This document shows, in pieces, positions 17,443-25,617 of a stretch of 64,000 nucleotides of DNA. The position numbers and the translations under genes were made by a program. Within the stretch, counting starts at the first letter, position 1, and each line of letters opens with the position of its first letter. The stretch lies in assembly GCA_024235015.1 (NCBI GenBank), contig JACKNG010000008.1, positions 247,000-310,999 of the forward strand, read 5' to 3'. The notes beneath the pieces were generated by a model. The model had not been told where the DNA came from. It worked only from the letters and a program-made list of their open reading frames with translations, and made no database searches. This DNA is from Gammaproteobacteria bacterium (GTDB taxonomy: Bacteria > Pseudomonadota > Gammaproteobacteria > Ga0077536).

Positions 17443-18009
17443 TCAGTAGCCGGGAGGCGGCGGGGTGTTGGGCGGCGGGTAGGCCGCAACGCCGGGCGGG
17501 GCGGCCGTCCCCGGCGGCGGCGCGACGATCTGGGGCGCCGGTTGCCCCTGCTGCATGGCGGCGACGCTCGCCGGGACCGGGACCTGGTGACCCCGCGCGT
17601 ACATGCACTGGATGTAGGCGTTGTCGTAGCGGTCCTGCACGCGATAGCCGGAGGTGGAATAGGCCTCCGTACCCGACGCGCTGCCGAGCAGCAGGCCGCT
17701 GCCGGCGCCGATGCCGGCGCCGGTGGCTGCATCACCCGTGGCGCCGCCGATCAGGGCGCCGGCGGCGGCCCCGAGCAGGGTGCCGGCGACGGCGCTGTCG
17801 ACCGCACCCTTCTGCGCGCCTTCCTGCGCGGTCAAACTGCCCGACGCCTGCTGGGCGTAGGCCTGGCAGGCCATGTCGTCGGCCTGGAACTGCTGGAAGG
17901 TCGCGCCGGTTCCGGGCAACGCCATCTGGCTCGGCCCGGTCGGCTGGTAGGCGCAACCGCTCGCCGCGACCGCGGCGGCGAGAGCGACCGTCTTGGGAAT
18001 CACGTTCAC
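17443..18009 (-). CDS. Glycine-zipper lipoprotein
   Basis: A 188-residue exported protein. The leader MNVIPKTVALAAAVAASGCAY has a lipobox (AASGC). Residues about 65-110 are a Gly/Ala-rich zipper (AGTLLGAAAGALIGGATGDA followed by GAGIGAGSGLLLGSASG), as found in YMGG-like and Rick_17kDa-type envelope proteins that insert into or across a membrane. A conserved-looking YDNAYIQCMYARGHQV follows, then a Pro-rich tail (PPPNTPPPPGY). It is downstream of and co-directional with another small Pro-rich exported protein, so both may serve the envelope. Function unknown. Confidence 0.75.
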   Translation of the reverse strand: MNVIPKTVALAAAVAASGCAYQPTGPSQMALPGTGATFQQFQADDMACQAYAQQASGSLTAQEGAQKGAVDSAVAGTLLGAAAGALIGGATGDAATGAGIGAGSGLLLGSASGTEAYSTSGYRVQDRYDNAYIQCMYARGHQVPVPASVAAMQQGQPAPQIVAPPPGTAAPPGVAAYPPPNTPPPPGY

Positions 18010-18043
18010 GCTCGTTCTCCTGGGTCTCGTGGACTGACGCGGC

Positions 18044-18427
18044 TCATTGCCCGGGCGGCGGCGGTGCGACCGTGCTGGGGTCGACGCTGACCCAGGGCTG
18101 CGGGCAATTCTGCACGTAGGGGTAATAGCCGGCGGGGTTGGGGCAGTAGTACCAGACGCGGGGTGCCGCCTGCGGCGCCGGTGCCGGCGCGGGGGCTACC
18201 GGCGGTGCCGGTCGCTGGATGTAGACCGGCGGCTCGCGCTCGATGATCACCGTGCGCGGTTCGTAGTAGTAGTACGGCGGCCACGGGCGGTAATAGCTGG
18301 GCCCCCACCAGCCGGGCGAACCGAAGTAGAAGTCGAAATGGCTACGCGAGCGACCATGGGCCGCGGCGTCGCCGGCCACCCCGAAGACGAGTGCCGCGGC
18401 CACTGCCATCGCCAGACCTTGCTTCAT
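18044..18427 (-). CDS. Exported Pro/Tyr-rich small protein
   Basis: A 127-residue protein with a clear signal peptide (MKQGLAMAVAAALVFGVAGD then AAAHG). The mature part is rich in Tyr, Trp and Pro, with a YYRPWPPYYYYEP run, a Pro-Ala linker, and a C-terminal WYYCPNPAGYYPYVQNCPQP motif with two cysteines that could pair. That motif recurs in many small proteobacterial exported proteins of unknown function. The ATG at 18427 has GGAGTG upstream; the frame stays open another 60 codons but the signal peptide fixes the start. It precedes the glycine-zipper lipoprotein on the same strand. Confidence 0.72.
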   Translation of the reverse strand: MKQGLAMAVAAALVFGVAGDAAAHGRSRSHFDFYFGSPGWWGPSYYRPWPPYYYYEPRTVIIEREPPVYIQRPAPPVAPAPAPAPQAAPRVWYYCPNPAGYYPYVQNCPQPWVSVDPSTVAPPPPGQ

Positions 18428-18626
18428 GTCGAACACTCCAGATTGGAAGGGCGCCGATTGCAGCCCCGTTGCGGCCATTCTGGCGCCACGATCTTGAACC
18501 GAGTATGAACATTTCGTGCACGCAATCGGGCCAATCGATTCGACCGCGCACGAGCGCGCTGGTTGCATGCCGCAGCACCCACCGCCAGCGAACGTGACGC
18601 CGATCAATCCTGCCGCGCAGCGGCGA

Positions 18627-19136
18627 TCAGGTGCGTGGTTTCCAGTCGAGCCCGATGGAACGCCCGACGAAGCGCGGGCGCTCGAACTCGGCGTGGGCCG
18701 CCTTGATCTCGGCCAGGCGCCGCAGCGCCGCCTCGGGGATGTTGGTGACGGCGCGGGATTCCAGCGAGACGTGCACGAAGACCAGTTCGGCCTGCGCAGC
18801 GAGGTAACGCTGCTCGCGGTGGAACAGTTCCTGGTAGATGTGGATGCGGCGCCGATCGTGGCCGAGCAGTCGCGTCGTCATCTCGAGTGCCGCACCGGCC
18901 AGCAGCTCGCGCCGGAAGTCGATGCTCGAGCTGACCATGAAGATCGAGTAGCGCCCGCCGGCGGTATAACTCCAGCCGAGCCCGATGTCGTCGAACATCG
19001 GGCTCGAACCGTCGTCGAAGGCCGACACGTAGTGGCCGACGTTCATGTGGCCGTTGGCATCGAGCCAGCCCGGCTTGACCTCGGAATAGCCGATGTAGGG
19101 CGTCGGCACCGCGGTGCCGGCTGTCGCGGTACTCAT
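18627..19136 (-). CDS. Thioesterase (hot-dog fold)
   Basis: A 169-residue acyl-CoA thioesterase-like protein. The motif WLDANGHMNVGHYVSAFDDG near residues 24-45 is the catalytic D-x-N-x-H-M-N segment of 4-hydroxybenzoyl-CoA thioesterase-type hot-dog enzymes, and SSIDFRRELLAGAALEMTTR follows as the central strand. It lies 18 bases downstream of the amino-acid permease gene on the same strand. Substrate unknown; short and branched acyl-CoAs are typical for the family. Confidence 0.8.
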   Translation of the reverse strand: MSTATAGTAVPTPYIGYSEVKPGWLDANGHMNVGHYVSAFDDGSSPMFDDIGLGWSYTAGGRYSIFMVSSSIDFRRELLAGAALEMTTRLLGHDRRRIHIYQELFHREQRYLAAQAELVFVHVSLESRAVTNIPEAALRRLAEIKAAHAEFERPRFVGRSIGLDWKPRT

Positions 19137-19154
19137 GGCGCGATTCTGAAGTCG

Positions 19155-20516
19155 CTAGCGGCCCCGCTCAAGCGCGCGACGGCGACCGCGCAGATAGAGA
19201 GCTGCGCCCAACACGCTCCACGCCAGGCACACCAGCCACTCCTGCGGCCAGCGCAGCGCACTCGGGCTCCACGGCAGGTAGAGCAGGCCGATGGCGACGG
19301 CCAGGGCAAAGGCGGCGCGTCCGACCCACAATCCGTGTCTCACCCGGTAAGGCCGCGGCATGTCCGGTTCGCACCGTCGCAGGCGCAGGAAGGCCAGCGC
19401 GACCACGGCATAGGCGATGATGACGCCGACGCTGCCGGCATCGACCAGCCACACCAGCGCCGGCCGGCCGAACCACGGTGCCAGGCAGGACAGCAGGCAG
19501 ATCGCCCACAGCGCGCGCCGTGGCGCACGGCCGTCGTCAGCCGCCTCCCCGGCCAGCCAGCGCGGCAGCTGGCCGTCCTCGGCCATCACGTGGACCAGGC
19601 GACTGGCGCCGACCAGGAAGGCGTTCCAGGTCGTGACGATGCCGGCGATGCCGCCGCCGATCAGCAGGATGCCGGCGCGCTGGTCACCCCAGGCCCGGCT
19701 CGCCGCCGCCGCGGTCGGCAGCGCTTCCGCCGCGCGCGCCGGCGCATCGAGGACCCAGCCGACCGCCAGCACGATGCCCGCGTACCAGGTCACCGCGCAC
19801 ACCACCGACACCACCACGAGTGCGCCGATGCGCACCGGCGGCAGGTCGATCTCCTCGGCCGCCTGCGGAATGACGTCGAAGCCGACGAACATCAGCGGCA
19901 CCATCACGACCACGCCCAGCACGCCGGCGACGCCATCGGCGAACAGCGGCTCGAGATTGGCGCGCCCGCCCTGCCCCGCCGCGCCGGCGCACAACACCAG
20001 TCCGGCGGCGACGATGAGCAGGGTCGCCAGCCCCTGCAGGCGCGCCGCGCTGGCGATGCCGCGCGCGTTCACCGCGGTCAGCGCGAGTGCGCAAACGATA
20101 CCGATGGCGACGTGGCTGGCGTAGACCGGCCACTCGCCGACCTGCCACAGGCGACCGACGTCGATGGCCGGCACCAGCGCGGACAGGGCGTACGGCAAGG
20201 CGACGACCTCGAAGGCCACCACCGAGACGTAACCGAACAGCAGCGCCCAGGTGCACAGGAAGGACAGGCCGGGGCCGAAGGCACGCGCCGTGTAGACGTG
20301 TTCGCCGCCGGTCTGCGGCATGGCCGCGGCGAGTTCGGCATAGGTGAGCGCGATGAGCACCATGGCGATGCCGGCGACGGCGAAGGCCAGCACCGCGCCG
20401 AGGCTGCCGGCACGCCCGATCCACAGGCCCGTCAGCAGTACCCAGCTCCAGCCGACCATGGCGCCGAAGGCCAGCGCGACGACGTGGCGGCGCGCGAGGA
20501 TGCGTTGCAGCTGCAC
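19155..20516 (-). CDS. APC-superfamily amino acid permease
   Basis: A 453-residue inner-membrane transporter with about twelve hydrophobic segments. It opens with LAFGAMVGWSWVLLTGLWIG, the substrate-binding unwound helix region of APC transporters (G-x-M-[IV]-G-x-G type), and has PQTGGEHVYTARAFGP and VIPQAAEEIDLPP, both typical. The C-terminal positions RRCEPDMPRPYRVRH match the amphipathic loop common to the family. It lies between metY and a thioesterase on the same strand, so uptake of an amino acid or amine is likely; specificity cannot be told. Confidence 0.85.
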   Translation of the reverse strand: MQLQRILARRHVVALAFGAMVGWSWVLLTGLWIGRAGSLGAVLAFAVAGIAMVLIALTYAELAAAMPQTGGEHVYTARAFGPGLSFLCTWALLFGYVSVVAFEVVALPYALSALVPAIDVGRLWQVGEWPVYASHVAIGIVCALALTAVNARGIASAARLQGLATLLIVAAGLVLCAGAAGQGGRANLEPLFADGVAGVLGVVVMVPLMFVGFDVIPQAAEEIDLPPVRIGALVVVSVVCAVTWYAGIVLAVGWVLDAPARAAEALPTAAAASRAWGDQRAGILLIGGGIAGIVTTWNAFLVGASRLVHVMAEDGQLPRWLAGEAADDGRAPRRALWAICLLSCLAPWFGRPALVWLVDAGSVGVIIAYAVVALAFLRLRRCEPDMPRPYRVRHGLWVGRAAFALAVAIGLLYLPWSPSALRWPQEWLVCLAWSVLGAALYLRGRRRALERGR

Positions 20517-20549
20517 GGCCGCTTCAGCGCGAGCGCGGCCCGCCCGCGC

Positions 20550-21839
20550 TCAGCGCTGGGACTGGTGCAGCGCCTGGTCGAGATCCCACAGGATGTCGTC
20601 GAGGGTTTCCAGGCCGACCGACAGGCGCACCATGTCGGGTGCCACGCCGGCCGCGATCTGCTGCTCCTCGCTCATCTGGCGATGGGTGGTCGAGGCCGGG
20701 TGGATGACCAGGGTCTTGGCGTCGCCGACGTTGGCGAGGTGACTGAGGAACTGCACGCTCTCGATGAAGCGTGCGCCGGCCGCCTGGCCGCCGCGGATGC
20801 CGAAGCTGAGGATGCCGCTGGCGCCCTTGGGCACGTACTTCTGTGCCAGCGCGTAGTAGGGATCGCCCGCGAGACCGGGGTAGCGCACCCATTCGACCAA
20901 CGGGTGATCGACGAGGTACTGCGCCACCGCCAGCGCGTTGGCGCAATGACGATCCATGCGTACCGGCAGGGTCTCGATGCCCTGCAGGAGCAGGAAGCTG
21001 TTGAACGGGCTCAGCGCCGAGCCCAGCACCCGCAGCTGTTCGAGCCGCGCGCGCATGCTGTAACCGAAGTCGCCGAAGGTCTCGTAGAAGCGCACGCCGT
21101 GGTAGCCGGCCGAGGGCTCGGTCATGCCGGGGAACTTGCCGTTGTCCCAGGGGAATTTCCCCGACTCGACGATGACCCCGCCAATGGTCGTGCCGTGGCC
21201 GCCGAGGAACTTGGTCGCCGAGTGGATGACGATGTCGGCGCCCCAGTCGAAGGGCCGGCACAGGTACGGCGTGGGGAAGGTGTTGTCGATCATGAGCGGC
21301 ACGCCGGCGTCGTGGGCGACGTCGGCAACACCGGCGATGTCGAGCACGTTGATGACCGGGTTGCCGATGGTCTCGGCGTAGACCACCTTGGTGTTCGGCC
21401 GGATGGCAGCGGCGTAGGCCGCCGGGTCGTCGGCGTCGACCAGCGTGGCCTCGATGCCGAAACGCTTGAAGTTGAAATCGAGCAGTGAATGGGTGCCGCC
21501 GTAGAGCGTGCGCGCGGCGACGATGTGATCGCCTTGTTCCAGCAGGGTCAGCAGCGCGATGGTCGACGCCGCCATGCCCGAGCTGACGGCGAGCCCGGCG
21601 CGGCCGTTCTCCAGCGCCGCCATGCGCTCCTCGAACACCGCCGTGGTCGGATTGCTGATGCGGGTGTAGATGTTGCCGAAAGTCTGCAGGTTGAACAGGC
21701 TGGCGGCGTGGTCGGCGCTGTCGAAGACGTAGGAGGACGTCTGGTAGATCGGGGTCACGCGCGAAGCCGTGGCCGGGTCAGGCAGCGCGCCGGCGTGCAG
21801 GCACAGGGTTTCGAATCCGAATTCGTGATCTTTGGCCAT
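20550..21839 (-). CDS. metY: O-acetylhomoserine sulfhydrylase
   Basis: A 429-residue PLP enzyme making homocysteine from O-acetylhomoserine and sulfide. Seen: ETLCLHAGALPDPATASRVTPIYQTSSYVF at the start (a canonical MetY opening), YTRISNPTTAVFEERMAALE, SSGMAA, and the PLP lysine in HSATKFLGGHGTTIGG near residue 210. The long insertion regions and length of about 430 separate it from cystathionine gamma-synthase (about 390). No other methionine genes are near; the permease follows 33 bases downstream on the same strand. Confidence 0.92.
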   Translation of the reverse strand: MAKDHEFGFETLCLHAGALPDPATASRVTPIYQTSSYVFDSADHAASLFNLQTFGNIYTRISNPTTAVFEERMAALENGRAGLAVSSGMAASTIALLTLLEQGDHIVAARTLYGGTHSLLDFNFKRFGIEATLVDADDPAAYAAAIRPNTKVVYAETIGNPVINVLDIAGVADVAHDAGVPLMIDNTFPTPYLCRPFDWGADIVIHSATKFLGGHGTTIGGVIVESGKFPWDNGKFPGMTEPSAGYHGVRFYETFGDFGYSMRARLEQLRVLGSALSPFNSFLLLQGIETLPVRMDRHCANALAVAQYLVDHPLVEWVRYPGLAGDPYYALAQKYVPKGASGILSFGIRGGQAAGARFIESVQFLSHLANVGDAKTLVIHPASTTHRQMSEEQQIAAGVAPDMVRLSVGLETLDDILWDLDQALHQSQR

Positions 21840-21966
21840 GGTGATTGGGTCTTGCGCTAACAGGCTGGCGGAAAAACTGCCGCGGCGGTCGTGCGCGGCC
21901 GCCGCGGCTGGCGCCCGGGCCGCGCCGCGGCACCGGGTTCGCGTGCCGTGGGGCGGGCGCCGCGCG

Positions 21967-22455
21967 TCAGTTGTGTATGGTCTTCATGCGGTGCGATGAG
22001 ATCACCCGCGTGTTGACGCCGACGAAGTTGAGCCCGCCGAACAGCCGCGCGTGCTCGATCTTCACGCAGCGATCCATGACCACCTCGAGGCCGGCGGCGC
22101 GGGCGCGCTCGGCGACCGCGAGGTCGATCACCCCGATCTGCAGCCACAGGGTCTTCGCGCCGATGGCCAGCGTCTGCTCGAGGATCGGTGGCAGATCGGC
22201 CGGCTTGCGGAACACGTCGACCATGTCGACCGGCTCGGGAATCTCGGTCAGATCCTTGTAGCAGCGCTCGCCCAGCACCTCGTCGTAGACCGGGTTGACC
22301 GGGATGATGCGGTAGCCGTGCTCCTGCATGTACTTGGCGGCGAAGTTGCTCGGCCGCTCCCAGTTGCGCGACAGGCCGACCACGGCAATCGTGCGCGCGT
22401 TGCCCAGCACGCGCTGCAGGGTGGGGATATCGCCCCGGAAGTCATCGACGTTCAC
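21967..22455 (-). CDS. CoA-binding domain protein (YccU type)
   Basis: A 162-residue Rossmann-fold CoA-binding protein: ARTIAVVGLSRNWERPSNFA (nucleotide loop), HGYRIIPVNPVYDEVLGE, and TLWLQIGVIDLAVAERARAAG with the closing VVMDRCVKIEH. These are standard features of the YccU/DUF-like CoA-binding family, whose role is unclear. The GTG at 22455 lies 14 bases inside the end of the upstream oxidase gene, so translation is probably coupled. The open frame extends upstream but only as a shadow of the oxidase gene. Confidence 0.85.
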   Translation of the reverse strand: MNVDDFRGDIPTLQRVLGNARTIAVVGLSRNWERPSNFAAKYMQEHGYRIIPVNPVYDEVLGERCYKDLTEIPEPVDMVDVFRKPADLPPILEQTLAIGAKTLWLQIGVIDLAVAERARAAGLEVVMDRCVKIEHARLFGGLNFVGVNTRVISSHRMKTIHN

Positions 22456-23638
22456 GTACGTACTCCGCGTTGATCTGCTCGACCCGGGTGACCCCGAGCA
22501 GCGCCATGTCGCGCTCGATTTCCGCGCGCAGCAGGGCCAGCGCGCGGGCCACGCCGGCACGCCCGCCGGCACCCAGCCCGTACAGGTAGGGCCGCCCCAC
22601 CATGCAGGCACGCGCGCCGAGTGCGAGCGCCTTGACGACGTCGGTACCACGGCGGATGCCGCCGTCGACGATGACCTCGACGCGATCGCCGACCGCCGCC
22701 TTGACCTCGGCCACCAGGCTGATCGGCGAGGCGGCATAGTCGAGCTGGCGGCCGCCGTGGTTGGAGAGAATGACCGCGGTGGCGCCGATGTCGGCCGCGC
22801 GCACGGCGTCCTCCACGCAGCAGATGCCCTTGATCGCGAACGGCCCCTGCCACTGTTCGATCATCCAGGCTGCGGCATCCCAGTCGACGGACGGATCGAA
22901 CTGCTGCGCCAGGTAGCCGACCATCGAGGTCATCGGATCGGTACCCGAAGCGACCTTGTGCGCGACGTTGGCGAACTGGAACGGTTCCGAGCGCAGGTAT
23001 TTCAGCGACCACAGCGGGTGCAGGGCGAAATCCAGCCAGGTCGCGAGCGAGAACTTCGGCGGGAACACCATGCCGGTACGGAGATCGCGTTCGCGGTTGC
23101 CGGCCACGGCGAGGTCGACCGTCAGGCACAGCGCGTGGTACTTGGCCGCGCGGCAGCGCTCGATGAATTCACTGACCAGGCCGCGATCGCGGAACACGTA
23201 GATCTGGAACCACTTGGTTCCGCTACAGGCCTCGGCGACCTGCTCGATCGAATGGGTGCCGACGGTCGACAAGGCGTACACCGTGCCGGCCTCGGCGGCG
23301 GCGGCGGCGACGGCGAGTTCGCCGGCGTTGTTGAACAGGCGCGACATGCCGGTCGGCGCCAGCAGCACGGGCATCGACACCGGCGCGCCCATTACCGTGG
23401 TCGCGGGGTCGACGTCGCCGACGTCGACCAGGCAGCGCGGCAGCAGGTCGTAGTTGGCGAAGTCGCTGTTGTTACGCGCCAGGGTGACCTCGTCGTCGGC
23501 ACCGCCGTCGAGGTAGCCCCACATCGGGCGTGGGATGCGCAGGCGCGCATAACGCCGCAGGTCAGCGATGTTGTGGCTGCGGCCGAGGCACCAGTCGGTG
23601 ACCGCCTCGTCGCAGCGCGCAATCAGGGAAGAAAGCAT
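22442..23638 (-). CDS. FMN-dependent alpha-hydroxy-acid oxidase/dehydrogenase
   Basis: A 398-residue member of the LldD / glycolate oxidase / mandelate dehydrogenase family. Seen: PRPMWGYLDGGADDEVTLARN near the N-terminus, LLAPTGMSRLFNNAGELA, WFQIYVFRDRGL, the catalytic His and Arg in ILSNHGGRQLDY near residue 295, and the FMN phosphate loop DGGIRRGTDVVKALALGA. The ATG at 23638 follows GGGGTG. It converts an L-2-hydroxy acid to the 2-oxo acid; which one cannot be told. The overlapping CoA-binding gene shares its operon. Confidence 0.88.
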   Translation of the reverse strand: MLSSLIARCDEAVTDWCLGRSHNIADLRRYARLRIPRPMWGYLDGGADDEVTLARNNSDFANYDLLPRCLVDVGDVDPATTVMGAPVSMPVLLAPTGMSRLFNNAGELAVAAAAAEAGTVYALSTVGTHSIEQVAEACSGTKWFQIYVFRDRGLVSEFIERCRAAKYHALCLTVDLAVAGNRERDLRTGMVFPPKFSLATWLDFALHPLWSLKYLRSEPFQFANVAHKVASGTDPMTSMVGYLAQQFDPSVDWDAAAWMIEQWQGPFAIKGICCVEDAVRAADIGATAVILSNHGGRQLDYAASPISLVAEVKAAVGDRVEVIVDGGIRRGTDVVKALALGARACMVGRPYLYGLGAGGRAGVARALALLRAEIERDMALLGVTRVEQINAEYVRERR

Positions 23639-23714
23639 GGCACCCCGTCCACGGCCGGACACGCGGCGCACGATAACAGAGTTGGCGACGCCGGGCATGT
23701 GCCCGGCACCGGCC

Positions 23715-25493
23715 TCACAACACGGCCGTGTCGAGCCCGGCGACGACCACGGCGCCGTCGAGGATCATGCGCTTCAACCCGCTCGCGCGCGGCATGATCT
23801 GGGTCGCGTAGAAAGCCGCCGCGGCGAGCTTGGCGCGGTAGCAGGGATCGTCGCTGCCGGCGGCAATGGCGGCGACCGCCCGGCCGGCGGCGTCGGCCAG
23901 CATCCAGCCACCGCAGACGATGCCGCTCAGCATCAGGTAGTGGTTGGCGGCGGCGGCACCGAGCTGCGGATCGTCGGCGCCGGCCACCAGCCACTCGACC
24001 ACCTCGCGCAGCTCGACGATGCCGGTCGCCAAGGCGTCGCGCGCCACCGCGGCCTCGCCGTCGGCGGCGGCCAGGTTGGCCAGGGTCAGTTCCATGTCGG
24101 CGATCAGTTCGCGTGCGGCGGTGCCACCGTCACGCAGGGTCTTGCGCCCGACCAGGTCGCCGGCCTGGATGCCGGTGGTGCCCTCGTAGATGGGCAGGAT
24201 GCGCGCGTCGCGGAAATACTGGGCGGCGCCGGTCTCCTCGACGAAGCCCATGCCACCGTGCACCTGCACGCCGAGCGAGACGATCTCCTGTGCCGTCTCG
24301 GTGCTCCAGCCCTTGACGATCGGGGTGAGCAGGTCGCCGCGCCGGGTCGCCCGTGCGCGCACCTCGTCGTCGGGATGCAGCTCGGCCGTGTCGTAGGCCA
24401 GCGCGCAGACGTAGGACAGCGCGCGCATCGCCTCGACCTGGGCCTTCATCGTCATCAGCATGCGCTTGACGTCGGCGTGTTCGACGATAGGGGCGCGCTC
24501 GCTGGCGCCCGGCGGCTGCCCCTGCACGCGCTCGCGGGCGTACTTCAGCGCGTGCTGGAAGGCAGCCTCACCAATCGACACGCCCTCGCGGCCGACCGCG
24601 TGGCGCGCCGCGTTCATCATGGTGAACATGTACATCAGGCCGCGGTTGGCCTCGCCCACCAGGTAACCGACGGCGCCACCGTTGTCGCCGTACGACATCA
24701 CCGCGGTGGGGCTGCCGTGGATGCCGATCTTGTGCTCGATGGAGACGCAGCGCAGGTCGTTGCGCGCACCGAGTGAGCCGTCGTCGTTGACGAGGAACTT
24801 GGGCACCACGAACAGCGAGATGCCGCGGGTACCTTCGGGCGCGTCGGGCAGGCGCGCCAGCACCAGGTGGACGATGTTGTCGGTGAGGTCGTGTTCGCCG
24901 TAGGTGATGAAGATCTTCTGCCCGCTGATCAGGTAGTGATCGCCGTTCGGCTCGGCGCGCGAACGCACGGCGCTGAGGTCGGAGCCGGCCTGCGGCTCGG
25001 TCAGGTTCATGGTGCCGGTCCACTCGCCGGCGACGAGCTTGGCGAGGTAGCGTTCACGCAGGGTGTCGTCACCGTGCTGCTCGATGGCTTCGATCGCGCC
25101 GTTGGTCAGCAGCGGACACAGGCCGAAGGCCATGTTGGCCGAGTCCCACATCTCGGATACCGCGGTCGCCACCAGCTTGGGCAGGCCCTGGCCGCCGAAC
25201 TCGGGATTCATGGCCAGCGACGGCCAGCCGGCCTCGCAGAACCCGGCGTAGGCCTCGCGCCAGCCGGCCGGGGTGTGGACGACGTCACCGTCGAGCCGGC
25301 AGCCCTCGGTGTCACCGACCCGGTTGAGCGGCGCCAGGACCCCGGCGGCGAACTTCGCCGCCTCTTCGAGCACGGCATCGACCAACTCGGCATTGACCTC
25401 TTCGCAGCCGGCCAGGGCGGCCACGCGCTCGTAGCCGATCATCTCGCCGATCACGAATTGCATGTCGCGCACGGGCGCGGCGTACTCCAACAT
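23715..25493 (-). CDS. Acyl-CoA dehydrogenase, DmdC/large-subfamily type
   Basis: A 592-residue FAD-dependent acyl-CoA dehydrogenase. The extra N- and C-terminal regions (typical enzymes are about 380) match the subfamily that includes 3-methylmercaptopropionyl-CoA dehydrogenase and similar enzymes. Motifs: FGGQGLPKLVATAVSEMW, the FAD/substrate stretch GTMNLTEPQAGSDLSAVR near residue 165, ISGQKIFITYGEHDLTDNIV, and QVHGGMGFVEETGAAQYFRD. Substrate is uncertain; DMSP-type catabolism cannot be claimed without neighbours such as dmdB or dmdD, which are not here. Upstream lies the hopene cyclase on the same strand, 124 bases away. Confidence 0.88.
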   Translation of the reverse strand: MLEYAAPVRDMQFVIGEMIGYERVAALAGCEEVNAELVDAVLEEAAKFAAGVLAPLNRVGDTEGCRLDGDVVHTPAGWREAYAGFCEAGWPSLAMNPEFGGQGLPKLVATAVSEMWDSANMAFGLCPLLTNGAIEAIEQHGDDTLRERYLAKLVAGEWTGTMNLTEPQAGSDLSAVRSRAEPNGDHYLISGQKIFITYGEHDLTDNIVHLVLARLPDAPEGTRGISLFVVPKFLVNDDGSLGARNDLRCVSIEHKIGIHGSPTAVMSYGDNGGAVGYLVGEANRGLMYMFTMMNAARHAVGREGVSIGEAAFQHALKYARERVQGQPPGASERAPIVEHADVKRMLMTMKAQVEAMRALSYVCALAYDTAELHPDDEVRARATRRGDLLTPIVKGWSTETAQEIVSLGVQVHGGMGFVEETGAAQYFRDARILPIYEGTTGIQAGDLVGRKTLRDGGTAARELIADMELTLANLAAADGEAAVARDALATGIVELREVVEWLVAGADDPQLGAAAANHYLMLSGIVCGGWMLADAAGRAVAAIAAGSDDPCYRAKLAAAAFYATQIMPRASGLKRMILDGAVVVAGLDTAVL

Positions 25494-25617
25494 CTTCTGT
25501 CTCCGCTCGGACGGGGGCCTGCTGCCCCTATTCTGTCAATTCGGCGCAGTACGGCCAACGCGCAGCGATGCGGCGGCCGCCGCGACGACGCGGATACGCG
25601 CCGCCGCCGGGGCGGGA

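Noticed and set aside
18516..21488. A 990-codon open frame on the plus strand
   Set aside because: It lies antisense to the thioesterase, permease and metY genes, which have clear family motifs. Its translation is low-complexity (His/Arg/Gln-rich), typical of a GC-rich shadow frame.
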